A DNA stretch of 8,181 bases, taken from the NCBI GenBank assembly GCA_012727545.1, contig JAAYHA010000071.1, forward strand, positions 1 through 8,181, given 5' to 3'. Under the pieces are notes generated by a model. It saw only the letters and a program-made list of their open reading frames with translations. It was not told the origin of the DNA and made no database searches. Origin of the DNA: Synergistaceae bacterium. Lineage in GTDB: Bacteria; Synergistota; Synergistia; Synergistales; Synergistaceae. Positions within the stretch are counted from its first letter, which is position 1; each line of letters opens with the position of its first letter. Positions 1 to 4,880 of the stretch are shown piece after piece. The translations under genes were made by a program, and so were the position numbers.

Positions 1-240
1 AGTACATACCGGGAAGACGGAGAGGGGAGGTTGGTTCCTAAGGTCTACAATCGCTCGCCTATTGCCAGTATTTTGGGCCGCAATTCTCCGCAATGAGAAG
101 CGAGCAAATTCTCCAGCGGCAGAAGGACGCGAATTCACCGCAGCCCTCGGCTGCAAATTCCCCGACCCTGACCTTGCCCCCTCACAACCGTTTGACTACC
201 GTTTGACAATTGTTTGACGATAGTTTGACCGCTCCTACTA
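1..240 (-). repeat. Composite intergenic repeat block 1 (REPIN end, AATTC boxes, 11-bp heptamer array)
   Basis: No gene is visible here. In + order the block holds: a REPIN-like hairpin end cut by the window edge (1-24, matching 6347-6370); a degenerate GCTCGCC unit (53-59); four AATTC boxes of the form (G)CAAATTCNCCG at 81-90, 104-114, 131-140 and 153-164; a 6-bp hairpin GCAGCC/GGCTGC (140-145/149-154); and four GTTTGAC heptamers (190-229). Read on the minus strand the order and much of the sequence match 2390-2570, so this is an inverted copy of block 2. The copy differs from block 2 by an extra 49 bp between two GGNGAATTTGC direct repeats. Confidence 0.8.
190..229 (-). repeat. GTCAAAC heptamer array, 4 units, 11-bp period
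   Basis: GTTTGAC occurs at 190-196, 201-207, 212-218 and 223-229, spaced exactly 11 bp apart. On the minus strand the units read GTCAAAC followed by TATC, AATT, GGTA and GGTT. The spacer differs each time but keeps T in its third position. The array ends about 75 bp upstream of the rpmE -35 element. Confidence 0.9.
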
Positions 241-303
241 CAGCTTAGCAAATTCTTCTCCATTTTCGATCAAACATATTGTAAAAACAGTGTGTAAATT
301 TAC

Positions 304-332
304 TTGCGTCTTTCTTAAACCTGCAATATAAT
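304..332 (+). promoter_or_regulatory. Probable sigma70-type promoter of rpmE
   Basis: A perfect TATAAT -10 hexamer lies at 327-332, and a TTGCGT -35-like hexamer lies 17 bp upstream at 304-309. Transcription would begin near 339, giving a leader of about 40 nt to the rpmE start. The -35 matches only TTG of the consensus; the perfect -10 and ideal spacing carry the call. Confidence 0.65.
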
Positions 333-379
333 GTACAGCTGTATGTTAGACGTATCAGAACATCTGGAGGTGCAATACA

Positions 380-619
380 TTGAAAAAGGATATCCATCCA
401 AAATACGAAACCTGCAAGGTGACCTGCGCCTGCGGCAACACATTCGAAACCAGGTCCACTACAGGAGACATGAGGGTTTCGATCTGCAACGCATGCCACC
501 CCTTCTACACAGGTAAGAAGGGCCGCGTAATAGAAGCCGGACGACTTGAAAAATTCCGTCAGAAGTACGCAGGTGTGAATTACGGACAGAAGAACGTAAC
601 AGAGGGTACAGAAGAATAG
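380..619 (+). CDS. rpmE: 50S ribosomal protein bL31 (zinc-binding form)
   Basis: This 79-residue protein matches bL31, a small protein of the large ribosomal subunit that contributes to contacts with the 30S subunit. The N-terminus MKKDIHPKY is the family hallmark. The four zinc ligands of the C+ form are all present (C16, C18, C36, C39, in CAC and CNAC motifs, followed by HPFYTG). The start is TTG at 380, chosen because GGAGGTG (366-372) sits 7 nt upstream and translation from it gives the canonical N-terminus. The C-terminal tail ends in a slightly acidic extension (NVTEGTEE). The gene has its own promoter and terminator, so it is probably monocistronic. In many Gram-positive-type genomes rpmE precedes yqhQ and prfA; here thyX lies between. 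Confidence 0.96.
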   Translation: MKKDIHPKYETCKVTCACGNTFETRSTTGDMRVSICNACHPFYTGKKGRVIEAGRLEKFRQKYAGVNYGQKNVTEGTEE

Positions 620-628
620 CTTTTACCC

Positions 629-662
629 ACGAGGGGAGCGAACCGGCTCCCCTCGTTTTTCT
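629..662 (+). terminator. Rho-independent terminator after rpmE
   Basis: CGAGGGGAGC (630-639) pairs perfectly with GCTCCCCTCG (646-655) around the 6-nt loop GAACCG, and A629 can also pair with T656. A run of five T follows (656-660). This is a textbook intrinsic terminator 10 nt after the rpmE stop codon. Confidence 0.93.
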
Positions 663-703
663 AGTAACTCCGACCCTTTGTCAATTTACTGTCGCGTCTG
701 ATG

Positions 704-722
704 AAAGGAGGCTGTCTCCTTG
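704..722 (+). promoter_or_regulatory. thyX ribosome binding site inside a small inverted repeat
   Basis: AAAGGAGG (704-711) is a strong Shine-Dalgarno sequence 8 nt before the TTG start at 720. AGGAG (706-710) is complementary to CTCCT (716-720) with a 5-nt loop, so a short hairpin could cover both the Shine-Dalgarno and the first base of the start codon. The ribosome binding site is well supported; any regulatory role for the hairpin is inference. Confidence 0.6.
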
Positions 723-1412
723 CCTATAGAAGTTGAACTGATCGCAAGTACACCCGATGCCGCTCGGATAGTTGCCGCTGCTGCCAAGATCTGTTACAGC
801 CCCTCCGGAGCTGTAGACATACTTGAAGGACTCGACGGAGAAAAGACGGTATCTTTTCTTAAAATGCTTCGCGAATCCGGCCATCTTTCACCGTTTGAAC
901 ACATATCGTTCACTTTTGCCGTTGAGGGAATAAGCAGGGTAGCGACACACCAGCTTGTCAGACACAGGCTTGCAAGCTACTCTCAGCAGAGCCAGAGATA
1001 TGTCGGTATGTCAGGACAGACATGCATTGTGCCTCCTTCGGTACTTAACAATGAGAAAGCTAACGCATTATTTGTGAAACAGATCGATGATGCGTGGAAC
1101 TGCTATAAAGAACTGGTCTCTCTTGGGATCTCAAAGGAAGACGCCCGCTTCATCCTGCCTCACGGAACCGAGACCAGGCTTGTGATGACTATGAATGCGC
1201 GCGAACTTCACCATTTTTTCACCCTGAGGCTCTGCAGAAGGGCTCAGTGGGAGATAAGGGAGCTTGCCCGAAAAATGCTGATACTGGCAAGGGATGCCGC
1301 TCCGGAAATATTCGATCTGGCCGGACCTTCATGTGTTGTTGAAGGTGTTTGCAAAGAGGCACATTCCTGCAACGAACCATACGAAAACATGGAGAAGATG
1401 TTGTCTGAATGA
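720..1412 (+). CDS. thyX: Flavin-dependent thymidylate synthase ThyX
   Basis: ThyX methylates dUMP to dTMP using methylene-tetrahydrofolate, FAD and NADPH, and yields tetrahydrofolate, so a ThyX organism does not depend on ThyA chemistry. The signature RHRx7S is present as RHRLASYSQQS at residues 81-91, followed by QRY. The second conserved region, with NARELHHFFTLR (159-170) and AQWEIR (175-180), is also intact. At 230 residues the length is typical. The start is TTG at 720 with a strong Shine-Dalgarno; it gives MPIEVELI, which fits the family N-terminus. The C-terminal tail carries several cysteines (C205, C211, C217) of unknown purpose. The stop overlaps the next gene's ATG (ATGA, 1409-1412), so the two are probably translationally coupled. 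No convincing promoter is visible between the rpmE terminator and this gene. Confidence 0.96.
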   Translation: MPIEVELIASTPDAARIVAAAAKICYSPSGAVDILEGLDGEKTVSFLKMLRESGHLSPFEHISFTFAVEGISRVATHQLVRHRLASYSQQSQRYVGMSGQTCIVPPSVLNNEKANALFVKQIDDAWNCYKELVSLGISKEDARFILPHGTETRLVMTMNARELHHFFTLRLCRRAQWEIRELARKMLILARDAAPEIFDLAGPSCVVEGVCKEAHSCNEPYENMEKMLSE

Positions 1413-2359
1413 AAATATATGTTGTGTTGCAGCGGATGATCATATCCGCTTTTATGGCTGTCCCCAAAAGGATACCCGTTGGAGGGCAGGCAGTTATTGA
1501 AGGAGTGCTTATGAAAGGCCCTGAGCATTGGGGACTGGCAGTCAGAGAACCGGGAGGCACCATATGGCTCAAAGCCTGGCTTGGTTCTGAGTGGCTCAAA
1601 AAAGGCATATGGAAGTATCCGGTCATAAGAGGCTTTGCCACCATGGTCGAAATGATGCGGATAGGCATGAGGGCTTTGTCAATTTCTGCTGAGATCAGTC
1701 TCGGTGAAGAGGATAAAATTACGCCGCTTGAGATGGCAGGTGCAATTGCAGTCGCGATATTTGCTGTTGCGGGCATGTTTGTCGCTCTGCCGATGCTTGT
1801 TTCAGAATACCTGACATCCCTTTTGGGACTTACCCACCTTTCCAAGAATATAATGGAAGGCATCTTAAGGGGAGTAATATTTGTCGGATATGTCGCAATG
1901 ATAGGGCTTTGGAAAGACATACAGCAGGTATTCGCTTATCATGGAGCAGAACATAAAACGATAAATGCATACGAAAACGATGCCGAGCTAACTCCTGAGA
2001 ATGTTGCGAAATTCTCAAGGATCCACCGGCGCTGCGGCACGTCATTTTTGCTTGTGGTAATTTTTGTGAGCATCATAGTCTTCTCTGCCATAGGCGGAGG
2101 CTCTCTCCTTTGGAGGATCGGAAGCAGAGTGCTCCTCCTGCCGCTTGTGATAGGAATATCGTATGAGTTCATAAAAAGTGCCTCAAATTCCGAGACATGG
2201 GGGAAATACTGTATCATGCCCGCTCTCTCGCTCCAATACATAACGACGAGAGAACCGAGGCCGGATCAGATAGAGGTAGCCCTGGCAGCGCTGGATCTGG
2301 CATTGCACCCGGAGACAGCCGGGGAAAACACGCAGAGTGAAGCAGTTGTGGAACAATAG
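1409..2359 (+). CDS. DUF1385 family integral membrane protein (YqhQ-like)
   Basis: The 316-residue product matches the DUF1385 / B. subtilis YqhQ family. The family is often described as a predicted metal-dependent enzyme, but its reaction is not established. Hallmarks seen are VGGQAVIEGV (24-33), YHGAEHKTINAYE (177-189) and HRRCGTSFL (206-214). About four hydrophobic segments lie near 110-135, 151-168, 213-230 and 236-258, so it should sit in the inner membrane. The start at 1409 overlaps the thyX stop; ATG 1454 (residue 16) is an alternative, but it lacks a Shine-Dalgarno. The family commonly neighbours rpmE and prfA, as here. Oddity: the last seven residues (S310-Q316) and the TAG stop are supplied by the first two units of the 11-bp repeat array that fills the downstream gap, so the native C-terminus appears to have been replaced or extended. 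Confidence 0.9.
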   Translation: MKIYVVLQRMIISAFMAVPKRIPVGGQAVIEGVLMKGPEHWGLAVREPGGTIWLKAWLGSEWLKKGIWKYPVIRGFATMVEMMRIGMRALSISAEISLGEEDKITPLEMAGAIAVAIFAVAGMFVALPMLVSEYLTSLLGLTHLSKNIMEGILRGVIFVGYVAMIGLWKDIQQVFAYHGAEHKTINAYENDAELTPENVAKFSRIHRRCGTSFLLVVIFVSIIVFSAIGGGSLLWRIGSRVLLLPLVIGISYEFIKSASNSETWGKYCIMPALSLQYITTREPRPDQIEVALAALDLALHPETAGENTQSEAVVEQ

Positions 2360-2380
2360 TGAAGCAGTGGTGAAGCAGTT
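2337..2380 (+). repeat. GTGAAGC heptamer array, 4 units, overlapping the yqhQ-like gene's 3' end
   Basis: Units start at 2337 (GTGAAGC), 2348 (GTGGAAC variant), 2359 and 2370 (both GTGAAGC), all exactly 11 bp apart. Spacers are AGTT, AATA, AGTG and AGTT. The array closes with GTAAGGGCGG, similar to the closures after the arrays ending near 6685 (minus strand) and 8171. The first two units are coding and the stop codon TAG (2357-2359) ends on the first base of the third unit. Confidence 0.85.
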
Positions 2381-2389
2381 GTAAGGGCG

Positions 2390-2433
2390 GTCAAACTATA
2401 GTCAAACAATTGTCAAACAGTAGTCAAACGTTT
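2390..2433 (+). repeat. GTCAAAC heptamer array, 4 units
   Basis: GTCAAAC begins at 2390, 2401, 2412 and 2423, an exact 11-bp period. Spacers are TATA, AATT, AGTA and GTTT. The array is followed by GTGAGGGGCAGGGTCGGGG and then GAATTTGC, the same continuation as in block 1 read on the minus strand. Confidence 0.92.
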
Positions 2434-2496
2434 GTGAGGGGCAGGGTCGGGGAATTTGCTCGCTTCGCATCGCGGAGAATTGCGGCCCAAAATACT
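2434..2496 (+). repeat. AATTC-box linker of composite repeat
   Basis: This linker carries GGGGAATTTGC (2450-2460) and GGAGAATTGCGG in the stretch to 2485, then GCCCAAAATACTG. It matches block 1 (minus strand) closely but is 49 bp shorter, exactly the material lying between two GGNGAATTTGC copies in block 1. It has no coding signature. Confidence 0.7.
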
Positions 2497-2520
2497 GGCA
2501 AGCAATAGGCAAGCAGTTGT
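2497..2520 (+). repeat. GGCAAGC heptamer array, 2 units
   Basis: GGCAAGC lies at 2497-2503 and 2508-2514 with spacers AATA and AGTT, and ends in GT. It abuts the left end of REPIN-like copy B. The same pair, with the same spacers, is found twice in the array at 6625-6664 on the other strand. Confidence 0.85.
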
Positions 2521-2526
2521 AAGAAC

Positions 2527-2688
2527 CTTAAAACACGAACTAAAATCTCCGTCGTTCCCGAATGGGTCCATCGGGAATCCAGCGGCTTAGAGCCTCAAGA
2601 TTTAATGTGTTCAACGAGTCAAAACAAAAGACACTGGATCCCCGATTGGTCCACTCGGGGAAGACGCTAAAGATAAAAATGGTTATCA
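2527..2688 (-). repeat. REPIN-like two-hairpin element, copy B
   Basis: Two 7-bp hairpins with 9-nt loops lie in inverted orientation: TTCCCGA/TCGGGAA (2555-2561/2571-2577) and TCCCCGA/TCGGGGA (2639-2645/2655-2661). Each has CGTC-type sequence on the outer foot and GGA(A/-)TCCAG on the inner foot. The outer flanks (TTAAAACACGAACTAAAATC on the left, AGATAAAAATGGTTATC on the right) recur around copies C and D on the opposite strand. The arrangement is that of REPINs (paired inverted REP hairpins), which in other bacteria are mobilised by RAYT transposases; no such gene is in this window. Confidence 0.75.
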
Positions 2689-2693
2689 CAACT

Positions 2694-2802
2694 GTTTGAC
2701 GATCGTTTGACGATCGTTTGACCATTGTTTGACAGTATTTTAACGACTGCTTGCCAATTGCTTGCCTACGCTTGCCGATCGCTTGCCGATCGCTTGCCGG
2801 TC
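2694..2802 (-). repeat. Ten-unit heptamer array switching from GTCAAAC to GGCAAGC dialect
   Basis: In + orientation: GTTTGAC at 2694, 2705, 2716 and 2727; a variant TTTTAAC at 2738; then GCTTGCC at 2749, 2760, 2770, 2781 and 2792. All steps are 11 bp except one of 10 bp (spacer TAC, 2767-2769). Four spacers are GATC (2701, 2712, 2777, 2788). The block AGTC-GTTAAAA-TACT-GTCAAAC-AATG (minus strand) is shared with the array at 6159-6184. This is the longest array in the window and lies 86 bp upstream of prfA. Confidence 0.92.
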
Positions 2803-2818
2803 TTTGCAACAGATTCCC

Positions 2819-2834
2819 GCGGCAATAATGCCGC
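2819..2834 (+). other. Short hairpin upstream of prfA
   Basis: GCGGCA (2819-2824) and TGCCGC (2829-2834) form a perfect 6-bp stem with the loop ATAA. No T run follows, so it does not look like an intrinsic terminator. It may be the edge of the repeat block or part of the prfA leader. No convincing promoter for prfA was found in the 85 bp before the gene. Confidence 0.4.
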
Positions 2835-2887
2835 AGTTTCATGCAGGAATAATTTTACTGCAACTTAAACAGGTGGTGTAACTATAG

Positions 2888-3961
2888 ATGGAATTAATGG
2901 ATAAGCTTAGGGAGATCGAAAAAAGTTATAAAGAGATCGAGGCGCGTATGGCAGACCCTGATGTTGCGAACGATCAGCGTGAGATGCAGTCTCTTGGCAA
3001 GAAGCACGTTGACCTCAGCAAGATCGTCGATGCCTTTATGAAGTATGAGTCAGTACTTAAGGGAATAGATGACGCGAAGGAAATGATCGCCGCCGATGAC
3101 AAGGAAATGGCAGAGCTTGCCAAAGAAGAGCTCGCCCTTCTTGAGTCACAGGTGGGCGATCTGGAAAAGCAGATACAGATACTTCTTCTTCCAAAGGACC
3201 TCAATGACGACAGGAGCGTTATCATTGAGATCAGAGGAGGAGCAGGAGGAGATGAGGCAGCTCTCTTCGCCGCCAACCTCTTCCGTATGTACACCAGGTT
3301 TGCTGAACGTGAAAGATGGAAAACTGAAATAATATCGGGAAGCGAGACCGGTATCGGCGGATACAAAGAAATAGTCTTCAGGATAGACGGTGTAGGCGCA
3401 TACAGCAGCCTGAAGTTTGAAAGCGGCGTTCACAGAGTCCAGCGCGTACCTGAGACCGAAGCAAGCGGCAGGATACATACCTCGACCGCAACTGTTGCTG
3501 TTTTGCCTGAAGCCCAGGACGTAGATATAGAGATACGGACAGAAGATCTGAAGATAGATACTTACCGTGCAAGCGGAGCCGGCGGACAGCATGTTAACAT
3601 GACTGATTCGGCTGTAAGGATCACCCACCTTCCTTCGGGAATTGTTGTTACATGCCAGGATGAGAGATCACAGATCAAAAACAGGGTAAAGGCGATGCAT
3701 TTCCTCAGGACGAAGCTCTATGATGCCGAACTTCAGAGACAGAATGACGTAATGGCTGCAGAAAGAAAGGGCCAGGTCGGCACAGGCGACCGCTCAGAGC
3801 GCATCAGGACCTATAATTATCCCCAGAACAGAATATCGGACCATAGAATAAACCTTACACTCTACAAACTGGATCAAATTTTGGATGGGGACATATATGA
3901 ACTGATCCGTGCTCTTTCTGATGCGGATCAGGCAGAAAAACTCAAAATGCTGACCGTTTAA
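2888..3961 (+). CDS. prfA: Peptide chain release factor 1 (RF1)
   Basis: RF1 recognises UAA and UAG in the ribosomal A site and triggers hydrolysis of peptidyl-tRNA. The 357-residue protein is full length (E. coli RF1 has 360). The codon-reading P-x-T motif is PET at 188-190, within VHRVQRVPETEASGRIHTST, which identifies RF1 rather than RF2. The catalytic GGQ is at 232-234 in SGAGGQHVN. The N-terminal third (1-100) is charged and helical, as in domain 1 of the family. The start is ATG 2888 with AGGTGGTG (2871-2878) 9 nt upstream; ATG 2897 (residue 4) is possible but less well spaced. The prmC start follows 10 nt after this stop, and PrmC modifies the GGQ glutamine. The 528-bp gap upstream is repeat DNA, separating this gene from its usual partner yqhQ. 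Confidence 0.97.
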   Translation: MELMDKLREIEKSYKEIEARMADPDVANDQREMQSLGKKHVDLSKIVDAFMKYESVLKGIDDAKEMIAADDKEMAELAKEELALLESQVGDLEKQIQILLLPKDLNDDRSVIIEIRGGAGGDEAALFAANLFRMYTRFAERERWKTEIISGSETGIGGYKEIVFRIDGVGAYSSLKFESGVHRVQRVPETEASGRIHTSTATVAVLPEAQDVDIEIRTEDLKIDTYRASGAGGQHVNMTDSAVRITHLPSGIVVTCQDERSQIKNRVKAMHFLRTKLYDAELQRQNDVMAAERKGQVGTGDRSERIRTYNYPQNRISDHRINLTLYKLDQILDGDIYELIRALSDADQAEKLKMLTV

Positions 3962-3971
3962 GGTGTGAAAT

Positions 3972-4817
3972 TTGAAACTCTACGAACTTCGTTCCGAATG
4001 TGTTGGAATCCTTCTGAGGGAAGGAATAGAGCGGCCCTTCTATACTGTTGATCTTATAATATCAAAGGTCCTTGATATAGAGAGAGCACTTTTGGTAACA
4101 AAAGGAGAAATGGAGATTCCCGCGCAGAAATGTGTGGGAATTTTGTCTATGACAGAGAAGCGATCCGCTAGGGTCCCCCTCTCATATATATTGGGCGAGG
4201 CAGAATTCTACGGCAGGCCTTTTGAAGTTGGTGAGGGCTGCCTGATACCACGACCCGAAACGGAATTGCTTGTCGAAGAAATGCTGAATGCCTGTCCTGA
4301 TGCTTCAATGTTCGCAGACTGGTGTACGGGGAGCGGATGCATAGGATTGACATTGCTTCTGGAAAATCAGAACTTATCAGGTTATGGTATAGATTCAAGT
4401 CAAATCGCCCTGAATTGGGCAGTTTTAAATACTAATAAATATGATTTAAATTCAAGATTTAATTTGATATTAAATTCTGATCCTTCTGTTTGCGACATAG
4501 CACCGGGATCACTTGACTTCATAGTTGCCAATCCGCCATATATTCCTTCTAAAGAGGTCAACGGGCTAATGTCAGATGTTAAGGACTACGAACCCATTGA
4601 AGCACTGGACGGCGGAGAGGACGGGGCTAAACTGTACAGGCTCTTTTTTGAGAATTTTCCAAGGTTTCTTAAAGATGGAGGACTTATGGGATTTGAGACA
4701 GGCGGGGACGAACAGGCAGAGATAATCATATCGATGGCACCGGGCAATTTTGTTCTAATGAACAGGATTTTTGACTATAACGGCATATTAAGACACCTGA
4801 CGTGGAAAAAGAATTAA
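3972..4817 (+). CDS. prmC: Release factor glutamine methyltransferase PrmC
   Basis: PrmC transfers a methyl group from S-adenosylmethionine to the glutamine of the GGQ motif of release factors, raising termination efficiency. In this 281-residue protein, the N-terminal helical release-factor-binding domain (about 1-75) is followed by a Rossmann methyltransferase domain. Visible motifs are LIPRPETE (91-98), the SAM-binding loop WCTGSGCIG (117-125), the catalytic NPPY (187-190) and YEPIEALDGGEDG (206-218). W117 replaces the usual Leu or Val before the glycine-rich loop, a mild deviation. The start is TTG at 3972; AAGGTG (3960-3965), overlapping the prfA stop, gives good spacing, so translation is probably coupled to prfA. 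Codons near residues 150-170 (about 4420-4490) are strikingly AT-rich compared with the rest. Confidence 0.96.
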   Translation: MKLYELRSECVGILLREGIERPFYTVDLIISKVLDIERALLVTKGEMEIPAQKCVGILSMTEKRSARVPLSYILGEAEFYGRPFEVGEGCLIPRPETELLVEEMLNACPDASMFADWCTGSGCIGLTLLLENQNLSGYGIDSSQIALNWAVLNTNKYDLNSRFNLILNSDPSVCDIAPGSLDFIVANPPYIPSKEVNGLMSDVKDYEPIEALDGGEDGAKLYRLFFENFPRFLKDGGLMGFETGGDEQAEIIISMAPGNFVLMNRIFDYNGILRHLTWKKN

Positions 4818-4826
4818 AAATAGTAT
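4797..4826 (+). promoter_or_regulatory. Weak candidate promoter for trxB
   Basis: CTGACG (4797-4802) and TAGTAT (4821-4826) are separated by 18 bp and match consensus at four of six positions each. They overlap the prmC 3' end. There is no terminator between prmC and trxB (63-bp gap), so trxB may simply be transcribed with prfA-prmC. Confidence 0.22.
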
Positions 4827-4880
4827 AGAATTCGGAAAGTTATTTCAGATAAACAATATTTTCGTGAAGGAGCGTTTTTT

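Noticed and set aside
678..706. Promoter for thyX using TTGTCA (678-683)
   Set aside because: No -10-like hexamer lies 16-18 bp downstream (ATGAAA or similar), and the leader would be almost absent.
1431..1450. Inverted repeat AGCGGAT/ATCCGCT as a regulatory hairpin at the yqhQ-like gene start
   Set aside because: It is a perfect 7-bp stem, but it lies within the coding region with no T run and no evident tie to initiation; chance is likely.
1219..1920. Long antisense open frame opposite thyX and the yqhQ-like gene
   Set aside because: It is a shadow of two well-recognised coding regions and has no recognisable domain.
2694..2802. CRISPR array
   Set aside because: The conserved unit is 7 bp and the variable part 4 bp, far shorter than CRISPR repeats and spacers, and there is no cas gene in the window.
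2540..2842. Antisense open frame across REPIN copy B and the array upstream of prfA
   Set aside because: The predicted residues simply translate repeats (runs such as RQAIGKR); there is no family resemblance.
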